Positions 11,901-27,125 of a DNA stretch of 64,000 nt are shown piece by piece. The notes beneath the pieces are model-generated. The model worked only from the letters and a program-made list of their open reading frames with translations, was not told where the DNA came from and ran no database searches. Each line of letters opens with the position of its first letter. Position 1 is the stretch's first letter. The DNA comes from Plasmopara viticola (lineage: Eukaryota > Oomycota > Peronosporomycetes > Peronosporales > Peronosporaceae): positions 310,001 to 374,000 of the forward strand of contig MBPM02000075.1 in the NCBI GenBank assembly GCA_001695595.3, given 5' to 3'. The position numbers and the translations under genes are program-made.

Positions 11901-14900
11901 CGGTTCAAGTCTGAAATTGAATCTATCCGATGAAAGTGGTCGAGCGTCTGAAGAATTTGTGCCTCATTGCGCATCGCAGTGGCAAGGACTTGGCCTCCAC
12001 TGACAATTAGTCAGTTCTAAAGACAAAAGCGCCAAAGTGTCTTGACAATTTGATCACGGTAGGGAATGGTCACAAAGCATGTGCGCTTGGCCCAATCACA
12101 CCCACAAGTTGTAAACGCACTGCCAATTTGCAACGAGAGCGGCACAGAAACTGTGTAATTTCAAATCTTCATTCAACATAATCAAATTGAGCCTGCTTGT
12201 TAATATTTGTCATTGTCGTGGCCGAACAATGGACACTTGTCCATCATAGCTCCTGCTTAATAGAAGATGATGCAACATTCATAAAACTGGCAACAAAAAC
12301 AATCGACACCGAACTAGAAGACAAAAAGTTTGATCACCACAGTTACCTCCAAGATCATCTTTGGCTCGTCCAAAGTAAAAAAATTGGATCGCAGTTTGTA
12401 AAACCACTTGGTGGTCACTTGGCACACAGCAAGAAAACAACTCCTTCCTGTTCAGCCGTGGGTTGCACACAACATTAGTGGACGTGCCCGCCATTCACAA
12501 TTGCTGGAGGCACTTCCTCTTTACAGTAATCTAGCGGTGTGTGTTTCTGTGCATTTCAATCAAGGCAAGCGCCGAAAGATTCCGAAAGTCTGCTGGTTGC
12601 TGAGTAGTCACAGTCCATTCGCACACTAGGAAAATTGCTGCGACATCGACAGGCAATTCCGCTGGCAGTCGACTTTCATTCAATCTTTTAATGGGCGGCG
12701 GAAAGAACACAAACCCTTGGCTGTAAACACGCTGCAAGTCTGAAATTGAATGTACCCGATGAAAGCGGTCGAGCGTCTGAACAATTTGTGCCTCATTGCG
12801 TATCGCAGTGGCAAGGACTTGGCCTCCACTGACAGTTAGTCAGTCCTAAAGACAAAAGCGCCAAAGTGTCTTGACAGTTTGATCACGGTAGGAAATGGTC
12901 AAAAAGCATGTGCGCTTGGCCCAATCACACCCACAAGTTGTAAACGCACTGCCAATTTGCAACGAGGGCGGCAGTAAAATAGGTGTTTTCAAATCTTCAT
13001 TCACCATAATAAAATTGAGGCTGCTTGTCATATAGTTGTCATTGTCGTGGCCGAACATTGGACTGTTGTCGATCATCGCTCCTGCTTTAATAGAAGATGA
13101 TGCAACATTTATAAAACTGGCAACAAAAAACAAACGATACCGAGCTAGGAGACAAAAATCTCGATCACTGAGTCACCTCCGAGATCACCTTTGGCTCGTA
13201 CCGAGATAAAAAAATTAGATCGCAATTTGTAAAACCACTTGGTGGTCATTTGGCCCACAGCGAGAAAACAATCCCTTCCTGTTCAGCCATGGGTTGCACA
13301 CAACATTAGTGGACGTGTCCGCCATTCACATTTCCTTGAGCCACTTCCTCTTTACCGTAATCTAGCAGTGTGGTACTGTGCATTTCAATCAAGGCCAGCG
13401 CCGAAAGATTCCGAAAGTCTGCTGGTCGCTGAGTAGTCACAGTCCATTCGCACACTAGGAAAATTGCTGCGACATCAACAGGCAATTCCGCTGGCAGTCG
13501 ACTTCACTCAATCTTTTAATGGGCGGCGGAAAGAACACAAACACTTAGCTGTAAACACGCTGCAAGTCTGAAATTGAATGTACCCGATGAAAGCGGTCGA
13601 GCGTCTGAACAATTTGTGCCTCATTGCGCATCGCAGTGGCAAGTACTTGGCCTCCACTGACAGTAAGTCAGTCCTAAAGACAAAAGCGCCAAAGTGTCTT
13701 GACAATTTGATCACGGAAGGAAATGGTCAAAAAGCATGTGCGCTTGGCCCAATCACACCCACAAGTTGTAAACGCACTGCCAATTTGCAACGAGGGCGGC
13801 ACAGGAATAGAGTAATTTTAAATCTTCATTCACCATAATAAAATTGAGGCTGCTTGTCATATAGTTGTCATTATCGTGGCCGAACAATGGACGGTTGTCC
13901 ATCATAGCTCCTGCTTTAAAAGAAGATGATGCAACATTTATAAAACTGGCAACAAAAACAATCGACACCGAACTAGAAGACAAAAAGTTTGATCACCACA
14001 TTTACCTCCAAGATCATCTTTGGCTCGTCCAAAGTAAAAAAATTGGATCGCAGTTTGTAAAACCACTTGGTGGTCACTTGGCACACAGCAAGAAAACAAC
14101 TCCTTCCTGTTCAGCCGTGGGTTGCACACAACATTAGTGAACGTGTCCGCCATTCACATTTACTGGAGGCACTTCCTCTTTACCTTTATCTAGCAGTGCG
14201 TTACTGTGCAATTCAATCAAGGCAAGCGCCGAAAGATTCCGAAAGTCTGCTGGTCGCTGAGTAGTCGCTGTCCATTCGCACACTAGAAAATTGCTGCGAC
14301 ATCAACAGGCAATTCCGCTGGCAGTCGACTTGCACTCAATCTAATAATGGGCGGCGGAAAGAACACAAACACTTAGCTGTAAACTCGGTGCAAGTCTAAA
14401 ATTGAATCTACCCGATGAAAGCGGTCGAGCGTCTGAACAATTTGTGCCTCATTGCGCATCGCAGTGGCAAGGACTTGGCCTCCACTGAGAATTAGTCAGA
14501 CATAAAGACGGAAGCGCCAAAGTGTCTTGACAATTCGGTAGGAAATGGTCAAAAAGCATGTGCTCTTGGCCCAATCACACCAGCAGGTTGAAAACGCACT
14601 GACAATTCGCAACGATGGCGGCACTGAAATAGAGTGTTTTCAAATCTTCATTCACCATAATCAGATTGAGGCTGCTTGTCATATAGTTGTCATTGTCGTA
14701 GCCGAACAAAGAACTGTTGTCCATCATAGCTCCTGCTTAATAGAAGACGATTCATCATTTATAAAAATGGCAACAAAAAACAACCGACACCGAATTGGGA
14801 GACAAAACGTTCGATCACCTGAGTCACCTACGAGATCACCTTTGGCTCGTACCGAAATAAAAAGAAGATCGCAATTTGTAAAACCACTTGGTGGTCATTT

Positions 14901-15880
14901 GGCCCACAGCGAGAAAACAATCCCTATCTGTTCAGCCATGGGTTTCACACAGCATTAGTGGACGTGTCCGCCATTCGCATTTGCTTGTGGCACTTCCTGT
15001 TTACCGTAATCTAGCAGTGTGTTACTGTGCATTCCAAACAAAGCAAGCGCCGAAAGATACCTAAATGCTGCTGGTCGCAGATTAGTTACTGCCCATACCC
15101 AGACTAGGAAAATTGCTGCGACATCAACAGGCAATTCCGCTGGCAGTCGACTTGCACTCAAACTAATAATGGGCGGCGGACAGAACACTTCGCTGTAAGC
15201 ACGGTTCAAGTCTGAAATTGAATCTATCCGATGAAAGTGGTCGAGCGTCTGAAGAATTTGTGCCTCATTGCGCATCGCAGTGGCAAGGACTTGGCCTCCA
15301 CTGACAATTAGTCAGTTCTAAAGACAAAAGCGCCAAAGTGTCTTGACAATTTGATCACGGTAGGGAATGGTCACAAAGCATGTGCGCTTGGCCCAATCAC
15401 ACCCACAAGTTGTAAACGCACTGCCAATTTGCAACGAGAGCGGCACAGAAACTGTGTAATTTCAAATCTTCATTCAACATAATCAAATTGATCCTGCTTG
15501 TCATATATTTGTCATTGTCGTGGCCGAACAATGGACACTTGTCCATCATAGCTCCTGCTTAATAGAAGATGATGCAACATTCATAAAACTGGCAACAAAA
15601 ACAATCGACACCGAACTAGAAGACAAAAAGTTTGATCACCACAGTTACCTCCAAGATCATCTTTGGCTCGTCCAAAGTAAAAAAATTGGATCGCAGTTTG
15701 TAAAACCACTTGGTGGTCACTTGGCACACAGCAAGAAAACAACTCCTTCCTGTTCAGCCGTGGGTTGCACACAACATTAGTGGACGTGCCCGCCATTCAC
15801 AATTGCTGGAGGCACTTCCTCTTTACAGTAATCTAGTGGTGTGTGTTTCTGTGCATTTCAATCAAGGCAAGCGCCGAAAG
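8990..15880 (-). repeat. Higher-order repeat, ~3.30-kb four-unit period, about 2.1 copies
   Basis: Blocks at 8,990-12,290 and 12,290-15,590 match unit for unit at an offset of 3,302-3,305 bases, and a third copy starts and fades near 15,880. Private markers include ACAATCGACACCGAACTAGA with GTGGTCACTTGGCACACAGC, near 9,000/9,105, 12,300/12,410 and 15,600/15,710. The copies differ by only scattered bases, so this amplification looks recent. Confidence 0.8.
11654..11974 (-). other. Representative of the recurring 106-codon open frame in array units
   Basis: This frame starts MRNEAQILQTLDHF and ends VNGGHVH. Full-length versions also occur at 2,329-2,649 (plus arm), 5,867-6,187, 14,955-15,275 and 19,886-20,206, with 102-codon forms at 23,121, 24,704 and 26,286. 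Many other units have stops or shifts. I recognise no family, signal peptide or membrane segment. Amino-acid changes between units are frequent, so this may be an ORF carried passively by array homogenisation. It is listed because it recurs, not because coding is proven. Confidence 0.25.
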
Positions 15881-18800
15881 ATTCCGAAAGTCTACTGGTC
15901 GCTGAGAAGTCACAGTCCATTCGCGCACTAGGAAAATTGCTGCGACATCAACAGGCAATTCCGCTGGCAGTCGACTTGCACTCAATCTAATAATGGGCGG
16001 CGGAAAGAACACTTCGCTGTAAGCACGATGAGAATCTGTAATTGAATCTATCCGATGAAAGTGGTCGAGCGTCTGAAGAATTTGTGACTCATTGCGCATC
16101 GTAGTGGCAAGGAATTGGCCTCCACTGACACTTGGTCAGTCCTTGAGACATAAGCGCCAAAGTGTCTTGATAATTCGATTACGGTAGGAAATGGTCAAAA
16201 AGCATGTGCGCTTGGCCCAATCACACCCACAAGTTTTAAACGCACTGCCAATTTGCAACGAGGGCGGCACAGAAATAGAGTAATTTTAAATCTTCATTCA
16301 CCATAATCAGATTGAGGCTGCTTGTCATATAGTTGTCATTGTCGTGGCCGAACAATGGACTGTTGTCCATCATAGCTCCAGCTTTAATAGAAGACGATGC
16401 AACATTCATAAAACTGGCAACAAAAATCAACCGACACCGAACTGGGAGACAAAAAGCTCGATTACCTGAGTCATCTCTGAGATCACCTTTGGCTCGTACC
16501 GATATAATAAAAATGGATCGCACTTTGAAAAACCACTTGGTGGTCATTTGGCCCATAGCTAAAAAACAATCTCTTCCTGTTCAGCCATGGGTTGCAGACA
16601 ACATTAGTGGACGTGTCCGCCATTCACAATTGCTTGTGGCACTTCCTCTCTACCGTAATCTAGCAGTGTGTCACTGTTCATTTCGATCAAGGCATGCGCC
16701 GAAAGATACCGAAAGTCTGGTGGTCGCTGAGTAGTCACTGTCCATTCGCACACAAGAAAATTGCTGCGACATCAACAGGCAATTCCGCTAACAGTCGACT
16801 TGCACTCAATCTTTAATGGGTGGCGGACAGAACACAATCACTCTGCTGTAAACAGGGTGCAAGTCTGAATTTGAATCTACCCGATGAAAGTGGTCGAGCG
16901 TCTGAAGAATCTGTGCCTCATTGCGCATCGCAGGGGCAAGGACTTGGCCTCCACTGACAGTTTGTCAGTCCTCAAGACAAAAGCGCCAAAGTGTCTTGAC
17001 AATTTGATCACGGTAGAAAATGGTCAGAAAGTATGTGCACTTGGGCCAATCATACCCATAAGTTGTAAACGCACTGCCAATTTGCAACGAGGACGGCACT
17101 GAAATAGATTGTTTTTAAATCTTAATTCACCATAATCAGATTGAGGCTACTTGTCATATAGTTGTCACTGTCGTGGATGAACAATGAACTGTTGTCCATC
17201 ATAGCTCCTGCTTTGATAAAGGTCGATGCAACATTAATAAAACTGTCAACTAAAAATAATCGACACCGAACTAGTAAACAAAAAGTTCGATTACCTGAGT
17301 CATCTCTGAGATCACCTTTGGCTCGTACCGAAGTAATAAAAATGGATCGCACTTTGTAAAACCACTTGGTGGTCATTTGGCCCATAGCGAGAAAACAATC
17401 CCTTCCTGTTCAGCCATGGGTTGCACACAACAGTAGTGGACGTGTCCGCCGTTCAAAATTGCTTGAGGCACTTCCTCTTTACCGTATTCTAGCAGTGTGG
17501 TACTGTGCATTACAATCAAGGCAGGCGCCGAAAGATTCCGAAAGTCTGCTGGTCGCTGATTCGTCATTGTCCATTAGCACACTAAGAAAATTGATGCGTC
17601 ATCGCAGGTAATTCCGCTGGCAGTCAACTTGCACTCAATCTAACAATGGGCGGCGGAAAGAACGGTTCGCTCGAAGCACGGTGCAAGTCTGAAATTGAAT
17701 CTATCTGATGAAAGTGGTTGAGCGTCTGAAGAATTTGTGCCTCATTGCGCATCGCAGTGGCAAAGCCTTGGCCTCCACTGACAGTTTGTCAGTCCTCAAG
17801 ACAAAAGCGCCAAAGTGTCTTGACAATTTGATCACGGTAGAAAATGGTCAGAAAGTATGTGCACTTGGGCCAATTATACCCACAAGTTGAAAACGCACTG
17901 CCTATTTGCAACGAGGGCGGTACTGAAATTGAGTGTTATTATATCTTCACTCATCATAAGATTGAGGCTGCTTGTCATATAGTTGTCATTGTCGTGGCCG
18001 AACAATGGACTGTTGTCCATCATAGCTCCAGCTTTAATGCAACATTCATAAAACTGGCAACAAAAAACAACCGACACTGAGCAAGGAGACAAAAAGTTCG
18101 ATTACCTGAGTCATCTCTGAGATCACCTTTGGCTCGTACCGAAATAAAAAAAAAATTAGATCGCACTTTGTAATACCACTTGGTGGTCATTTGGCCCATA
18201 GCGAGAAAACAATCCCTTCCTGTTCAGCCATGGGTTGCACACAACATTAGTGGACGTGTCCGCCATTCACAGTTGCTTGAGCCATATCCCCCTCACCGTA
18301 ATCAAGCAGTGTGGTACTGTGCATTTCCATCAAGGCAAGCGCCGAAATATACCGAAAGTCTGCTGGTCGCTGAGCAATTACTGCAATTTGAACACTAGGA
18401 AAATTGCTGTGACGTCGACAGGCAGTTCCGCTGGCAGTCGACTTGCACTCAAACTAATAATGGGCGGCGGAAAGAACACTTCGCTGAAAGCACGGTGCAA
18501 GTCTGAAATTGAATCTATCCGATGAAAGCGGTCGAGCGTCTGAACAATTTGTGCCTCATTGCGCATCGCAGTGGCAAGGAATTGGCCTCCACTGACACTT
18601 AGTCAGTCCTTGAGACAGAAGCGCCAAAGTGTCTTGATAATTAGATTACGATAGATAATGGTCAAAAAGCATGCGCTTGGCCCAATCACACCCACAAGTT
18701 TAAAACGCACTGCCAATTTGCAACGAGGGCGGCACAGAAACTGTGTAATTTCAAATCTTCCTACACCATAATCAGATTGAGGCTGCTTGTCATATAGTTG

Positions 18801-21800
18801 TCATTATCGTGGCCGAACAATGGACTGTTGTCCATCATAGCTTCTGCTTTAATAGAGAACGTTGCAAACTGGCAACACAAATCAACCGACACCGAACTTG
18901 GAGACAAAAAGTTCATTTACCTGAGTCATCTCTGAGATCACCTTTTGCTCGTACCGAAATAAAAAAATGGATCGCAATTTGTAAAACCACTTGGTGGTCA
19001 TTTGGCCCACAGCGAGAAAACAATCCCTTCCTGATCAGCCATGGGTTGCACACAACATTAGTGGACGTGTCCGCCATTCACAATTGCTGGAGGCACTTCC
19101 TCTTTACCGTAATCTAGCAGTGTGTTACTGTGCATTTCAATCAAGGCAAGCGCCGAAAGATTCCGAAAGTCTGCTGGTCGCTGAGAAGTCACAGTCCATT
19201 CGCACACTAAGAAAATTGCTGCGACATCGACAGGCAATTCCGCTGGCAGTCGACTTGCACTCAAACTAATAATGGGTGGCGGACAGAACACAATCACTCT
19301 GCTGTAAACAGTGTGCAAGTCTCAATTTGAATCTACCCGATGAAAGTGGTCGAGCGTCTGAAGAATTTGTGCCTCAATGCGCATCGCATTGGCAAGGACT
19401 TGGCCTCCACTGACAGTTAGTCAGTTCTAGAGACGGAAGCGCCAAAGTGTCTTGACAATTCGATCACGGTAGGAAATGGTCAAAAAGCATGTGCGCTTGG
19501 CCAATCACACCCACAAGTTGTAAACGCACTGCCAATTTGCAATAAGGGCGGCACTATAATAGATTGTTTTGAAATATTCATCATCCATAATCAGATTGAG
19601 GCTGCTTGTCATATAGCTGTCATTGTCGTGGCCGAACAATGGACTGTAGTTTATCATAGCTCCTGTTTTAATAGAAGACGATGCAACATTAATAAAACTG
19701 GAATAAAAAACAACGGACACCGAACTAGGAGACAAAAAGTTCGATCACCTGAGTCACCTCCGAGATCACCTTTGGCTCGTACCGAAATAAAAAAAATGGA
19801 TCGCAATTTGTAAAACCACTTGGTGGTCATTTGGCCCACAGCGAAAAACGATCCCTTCCATTTCAGCCATGGGTTGCACACAACATTAGTGGACGTTTCC
19901 GCCATTCACATTTGCTTGTGTAACTTCCTCTTCACCGTAATGTAGCAGTGTGTTTCTGTGCATTACAATTAAGGCAAGCGCCGAAAGATACCGACAGTCT
20001 GCTGGTCGCTTATTAGTTATTGCCCAAACGCACACTAGGAAATTTGCTGCAACATCGACAGGCAATTCCGCTGGCAGTCGACTTGCACTCAAACTAATAA
20101 TGGGCGGCGGACAGAACACTTCGCTGTGAACACGGTGCAAGTCTAAAAATGAATCTACCCGATGAAAGTGGTCGAGCGTCTGAAAAATTTGTGCCTCATT
20201 GCGCATCGCTGTGGCAAAGACTTGGCCTCCACAGACAGTTAGTCAGTCCTATGGACGCAAGCCAAAGTGTCTTGACAATATGCTCACGGTAGGAAATGGT
20301 CAAAAAGCATGTGCGCTTGGCCCAATCACACCCACAAGTTGATAACGCACTGCCAACTTGCGACGACGGCGGCACTAGAATAGATTGTTTTCAAATCTTC
20401 ATTCACCATAATCAGATTGAGGCTGCTTGTCATATAGTTGTCATTGTCGTGGACGAACAATGAACTGTTGTCCATCATAATTCCAGCTTTAACAGAAGAC
20501 GATGCAGCATTTATAAAACTGGCAACAAAAAACAACCGACACCGAACAAGAAGACAAAATTTCGATCACCTGAGTCACCTCCGAGATCACCTTTGGCTCG
20601 TACCGAAATAAAAAAAAGATCGAAATTTGTAAAACCACTTGGTGATCATTTGGCCCACAGCGAAAAACAATCCTTACCTGTTCAGCCATGGGTTGCACAC
20701 AACATTAATGAACGTGCCCGCCATTCACATTTGCCTGAGGCAATTCTTCCTTACCGTAATCTAGCAGTGTGGTACTGTGCATTTCAATCAAGACATGCGC
20801 CAAAAGATACCGAAATTCTGGTGGTCGCTGAGAAGTCACAGTCCATTCGCACACTAGGAAAATTGCTGCGACATCGACAGGCGATTCCACTGGCAGTCGA
20901 CTTGCACTCAAACTAATAATGGGCGGCGGAAAGAACACTTCGCTGTAAGCACGATGCAAGTCTGAAATTAAATCTACCTAATGAAAGTGGTCGAGCCTCT
21001 GAATGATTTGTGCCTCATTGCGCATCGCAGTGGCAAAGATTGGCCTCCACTGACAGTTAGTCAGTATTAAAGACGAAAGGGCCAAAGTATCTTGACAATT
21101 CGATCACGGTAGGAAATGGTCAAAAAGTATGTGCACTTGGCCCAATCATACCCATAAGTTGTAAACGCACTGCCAATTTGCAACGAGGACGGCACTGAAA
21201 CTGATTGTTTTCAAATATTCATACACCATAATCAGATTGAGGCTGCTTGTCATACAGTTGTCATTGTCGTGGCCGAACAATGAACTGTTGTCCATCATAG
21301 CTCCTGCTTTAATAGAATACGATGCAACATTTATTAAACTGGCAACAAAAAACAAACGTCACCGAACTAGGAGACAAAAAGTTCGATCACCTGAGTCACC
21401 TCCGAGATCACCTTTGGCTCGAACCGAAATAAAAAAAAGGATCGCAATTTGTAAAACCACTTGGTGATCATTTGGCCCACAGCGAAAAACGATCCCTACC
21501 TGTTCAGCCATGGGTTGCACACAACATTAATGGACGTGTCCGCCATTCACAATTGCTTGAGGCACTTCCTCTTTACCGTAATTTAGCAGTGTGTTACTGT
21601 GCATTTCAATCAAGGCAAGCGCCGAAACATACCGAAATTCTGGTGGTCGCTGATTAGTTACTGCCCAAACGCACACTAGGAAAATTGCTGCGACATCGAC
21701 AGGCAATCCCGCTGGCAGTCGACTGCACTCAAACTAATTATGGGCGGCGGACAGAACGCTTCGCTGTGAACACGGTGCAAGTCTGAAATTGAATCTACCC

Positions 21801-22029
21801 GATGAATGTGGTCGAGCGTCTGAAGAATTTGTGCCTCATTGCGCATCGCAGTGGCAAGGACTTGGCCTCCACTGACCGTTAGTCAGTCCCACAGACGGAA
21901 GCGTCAAAGTGTCTTGACGATTTGATCACGATAGAAAATGGTCAAAAAGCATGTGCGCTTGGCCCAATCACACCGACAAGTTGTATACGCACTGCCAATT
22001 TGCAACGAGGGCGGCACTGTAATAGATTG

Positions 22030-25000
22030 TTTTCAAATCTTCATTCACCATAATCAGATTGAGGCTGCTTGTCATATAGTTGTCATTGTCGTGGACGAAC
22101 AATGAACTGTTGTCCATCATAGCTCCAGCTTTGATAGAAGACGATGCAGCATTTATAAAACTGGCAACAAAAAACAACCGACACCGAACAAGGAGACAAA
22201 TTTCGATCACCTGAGTCACCTCCGAGATCACCTTTGGCTCGTACCGAAATAAAAAAATTGGATCGCAATTTGTAAAACCACTTTGTGGTCATTTGGCCCA
22301 CAGCAGGAAAACAATCCCTACCTGTTCAGCCATGGGTTGCACACAACATTAATGGACGTGCCCGCCATTCACATTTGCTTGAGGCAATTCCTCCTTACCG
22401 TAATCTAGCAGTGTGGTACTGCGCATTTCAATCAAGGCATGCGCCGAAAGATACCGAAATTCTGGTGGTCGCTGATTAATTACTGTCCTAACGCACACTA
22501 GGAAAATTGCTGCGACATCGACAGGCAATTCCGCTGGCAGTTGACTTGAATCTACCCGATGAAAGTGGTCGAGCGTCTGAAGAATTTGTGCCTCATCGCG
22601 CATCGCAGTGGCAAAGACTTGACCTCCACAGACAGTCAGTCAGTCCTAGAGACGGAAGGTACAAAGTGTCTTGACATTTCGATCACGGTAGGAAATGGTC
22701 AAAAAGTATGTGCACTTGGCCCAATCACACCCACAAGTTGTAAACGCACTGCCAATTTGCAACGAGGGCGGCACTGAAAAAGATTGTTTTCAAATCTTCA
22801 TTCACCATAATAAAATTGAGGCTGCTTGTCATATAGTTGTCATTGTCGTGGCCGAACAAAGAACTGTTGTCCATCATAGCTCCTGCTTTAATAGAAGACG
22901 ATGCGGCATTCATAAAACTGTCAACAAAAAACAACCGACACCGAACTAGGAGACAAAAAAAGTTCGATCACCTGAGTCACCTCCGAGATCACCTTTGGCT
23001 CGTACCGAAATAAAAATAAGGATCGCAATTTGTAAAACCACTTGGTGGTCATTTGGCCCACAGCGAGAAAACAATCCCTTCCTATTCAGCCATGGGTTGC
23101 ACACAACATTAGTGGACGTGTCAGCCATTCACAATTGCTTGAGGCACTTCCTGTTTACCGTAATCTAGCAGTGTGTTACTGTGCATTTCAATCAAGGCAA
23201 GCGCCGAAAGATACCTAAATTCTGCTGGTCGCTGAGAAGTCACAGTCCATTCGCACACTAGGAAAATTGCTGCGACATCGACAGGCAATTCCGCTGGCAG
23301 TCGACTTGCACTCAATCTAATAATGGGCGGCGGAAAGAACGCTTCGCTGTAAGCACGGTGCAAGTCTGAAATTGAATTTACCCGATGAAAGTGGTCGAGC
23401 GTCTGAAGAATTTGTGCCTCATTGCGCATCGCAGTGGCAAAGCTTTGGCCTCCACTGACAGTTAGTCAGTCCTAGAGACGGAAGGTTCAAAGTATCTTAC
23501 AATATGCTCACAGTAGGAAATGGTCAAAAAGCATGTGCGCTTGGCCCAATCACACCCACAAGTTGTAAACGCACTGCCAATTTGCAACGAGGGCGGCACT
23601 GAAATAGATTGTTTTCAAATCTTCATTCACCATAAACAGATTGAGGCTGCTTGTCATATAGTTGTCATTGTCGTGGCCGAACAATGAACTGTTGTCCATC
23701 ATAGCTCCAGCTTTGATAGAAGACGATGCAGCATTTATAAAACTGGCAACAAAAAACAACCGACACCGAACAAGGAGACAAATTTCGATCACCTGAGTCA
23801 CCTCCGAGATCACCTTTGGCTCGTACCGAAATAAAAAAATTGGATCGCAATTTGTAAAACCACTTTGTGGTCATTTGGCCCACAGCAGGAAAACAATCCC
23901 TACCTGTTCAGCCATGGGTTGCACACAACATTAATGGACGTGCCCGCCATTCACATTTGCTTGAGGCAATTCCTCCTTACCGTAATCTAGCAGTGTGGTA
24001 CTGCGCATTTCAATCAAGGCATGCGCCGAAAGATACCGAAATTCTGGTGGTCGCTGATTAATTACTGTCCTAACGCACACTAGGAAAATTGCTGCGACAT
24101 CGACAGGCAATTCCGCTGGCAGTTGACTTGAATCTACCCGATGAAAGTGGTCGAGCGTCTGAAGAATTTGTGCCTCATCGCGCATCGCAGTGGCAAAGAC
24201 TTGACCTCCACAGACAGTCAGTCAGTCCTAGAGACGGAAGGTACAAAGTGTCTTGACATTTCGATCACGGTAGGAAATGGTCAAAAAGTATGTGCACTTG
24301 GCCCAATCACACCCACAAGTTGTAAACGCACTGCCAATTTGCAACGAGGGCGGCACTGAAAAAGATTGTTTTCAAATCTTCATTCACCATAATAAAATTG
24401 AGGCTGCTTGTCATATAGTTGTCATTGTCGTGGCCGAACAAAGAACTGTTGTCCATCATAGCTCCTGCTTTAATAGAAGACGATGCGGCATTCATAAAAC
24501 TGTCAACAAAAAACAACCGACACCGAACTAGGAGACAAAAAAAAGTTCGATCACCTGAGTCACCTCCGAGATCACCTTTGGCTCGTACCGAAATAAAAAT
24601 AAGGATCGCAATTTGTAAAACCACTTGGTGGTCATTTGGCCCACAGCGAGAAAACAATCCCTTCCTATTCAGCCATGGGTTGCACACAACATTAGTGGAC
24701 GTGTCAGCCATTCACAATTGCTTGAGGCACTTCCTGTTTACCGTAATCTAGCAGTGTGTTACTGTGCATTTCAATCAAGGCAAGCGCCGAAAGATACCTA
24801 AATTCTGCTGGTCGCTGAGAAGTCACAGTCCATTCGCACACTAGGAAAATTGCTGCGACATCGACAGGCAATTCCGCTGGCAGTCGACTTGCACTCAATC
24901 TAATAATGGGCGGCGGAAAGAACGCTTCGCTGTAAGCACGGTGCAAGTCTGAAATTGAATTTACCCGATGAAAGTGGTCGAGCGTCTGAAGAATTTGTGC

Positions 25001-27125
25001 CTCATTGCGCATCGCAGTGGCAAAGCTTTGGCCTCCACTGACAGTTAGTCAGTCCTAGAGACGGAAGGTTCAAAGTATCTTACAATATGCTCACAGTAGG
25101 AAATGGTCAAAAAGCATGTGCGCTTGGCCCAATCACACCCACAAGTTGTAAACGCACTGCCAATTTGCAACGAGGGCGGCACTGAAATAGATTGTTTTCA
25201 AATCTTCATTCATCATAAACAGATTGAGGCTGCTTGTCATATAGTTGTCATTGTCGTGGCCGAACAATGAACTGTTGTCCATCATAGCTCCAGCTTTGAT
25301 AGAAGACGATGCAGCATTTATAAAACTGGCAACAAAAAACAACCGACACCGAACAAGGAGACAAATTTCGATCACCTGAGTCACCTCCGAGATCACCTTT
25401 GGCTCGTACCGAAATAAAAAAATTGGATCGCAATTTGTAAAACCACTTTGTGGTCATTTGGCCCACAGCAGGAAAACAATCCCTACCTGTTCAGCCATGG
25501 GTTGCACACAACATTAATGGACGTGCCCGCCATTCACATTTGCTTGAGGCAATTCCTCCTTACCGTAATCTAGCAGTGTGGTACTGCGCATTTCAATCAA
25601 GGCATGCGCCGAAAGATACCGAAATTCTGGTGGTCGCTGATTAATTACTGTCCTAACGCACACTAGGAAAATTGCTGCGACATCGACAGGCAATTCCGCT
25701 GGCAGTTGACTTGAATCTACCCGATGAAAGTGGTCGAGCGTCTGAAGAATTTGTGCCTCATCGCGCATCGCAGTGGCAAAGACTTGACCTCCACAGACAG
25801 TCAGTCAGTCCTAGAGACGGAAGGTACAAAGTGTCTTGACATTTCGATCACGGTAGGAAATGGTCAAAAAGTATGTGCACTTGGCCCAATCACACCCACA
25901 AGTTGTAAACGCACTGCCAATTTGCAACGAGGGCGGCACTGAAAAAGATTGTTTTCAAATCTTCATTCACCATAATAAAATTGAGGCTGCTTGTCATATA
26001 GTTGTCATTGTCGTGGCCGAGCAAAGAACTGTTGTCCATCATAGCTCCTGCTTTAATAGAAGACGATGCGGCATTCATAAAACTGTCAACAAAAAACAAC
26101 CGACACCGAACTAGGAGACAAAAAAAGTTCGATCACCTGAGTCACCTCCGAGATCACCTTTGGCTCGTACCGAAATAAAAATAAGGATCGCAATTTGTAA
26201 AACCACTTGGTGGTCATTTGGCCCACAGCGAGAAAACAATCCCTTCCTGTTCAGCCATGGGTTGCACACAACATTAGTGGACGTGTCAGCCATTCACAAT
26301 TGCTTGAGGCACTTCCTGTTTACCGTAATCTAGCAGTGTGTTACTGTGCATTTCAATCAAGGCAAGCGCCGAAAGATACCTAAATTCTGCTGGTCGCTGA
26401 GAAGTCACAGTCCATTCGCACACTAGGAAAATTGCTGCGACATCGACAGGCAATTCCGCTGGCAGTCGACTTGCACTCAATCTAATAATGGGCGGCGGAA
26501 AGAACGCTTCGCTGTAAGCACGGTGCAAGTCTGAAATTGAATTTACCCGATGAAAGTGGTCGAGCGTCTGAAGAATTTGTGCCTCATTGCGCATCGCAGT
26601 GGCAAAGCTTTGGCCTCCACTGACAGTTAGTCAGTCCTAGAGACGGAAGGTTCAAAGTATCTTACAATATGCTCACAGTAGGAAATGGTCAAAAAGCATG
26701 TGCGCTTGGCCCAATCACACCCACAAGTTGTAAACGCACTGCCAATTTGCAACGAGGGCGGCACTGAAATAGATTGTTTTCAAATCTTCATTCACCATAA
26801 ACAGATTGAGGCTGCTTGTCATATAGTTGTCATTGTCGTGGCCGAACAATGAACTGTTGTCCATCATAGCTCCAGCTTTGATAGAAGACGATGCAGCATT
26901 TATAAAACTGGCAACAAAAAACAACCGACACCGAACAAGGAGACAAATTTCGATCACCTGAGTCACCTCCGAGATCACCTTTGGCTCGTACCGAAATAAA
27001 AAAATTGGATCGCAATTTGTAAAACCACTTTGTGGTCATTTGGCCCACAGCAGGAAAACAATCCCTACCTGTTCAGCCATGGGTTGCACACAACATTAAT
27101 GGACGTGCCCGCCATTCACATTTGC
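22030..27125 (-). repeat. Higher-order repeat, ~1.58-kb two-unit period, about 3 copies
   Basis: A dimer of one ~820-base and one ~762-base unit repeats at offsets of 1,582-1,583 bases: the same landmark lies at 22,285, 23,867, 25,450 and 27,032. Copies are almost identical. For example, one pair differs by CACCATAAACAG versus CATCATAAACAG near 23,630 and 25,210. This is the most homogeneous part of the array. The last copy diverges after about 27,125. Confidence 0.85.
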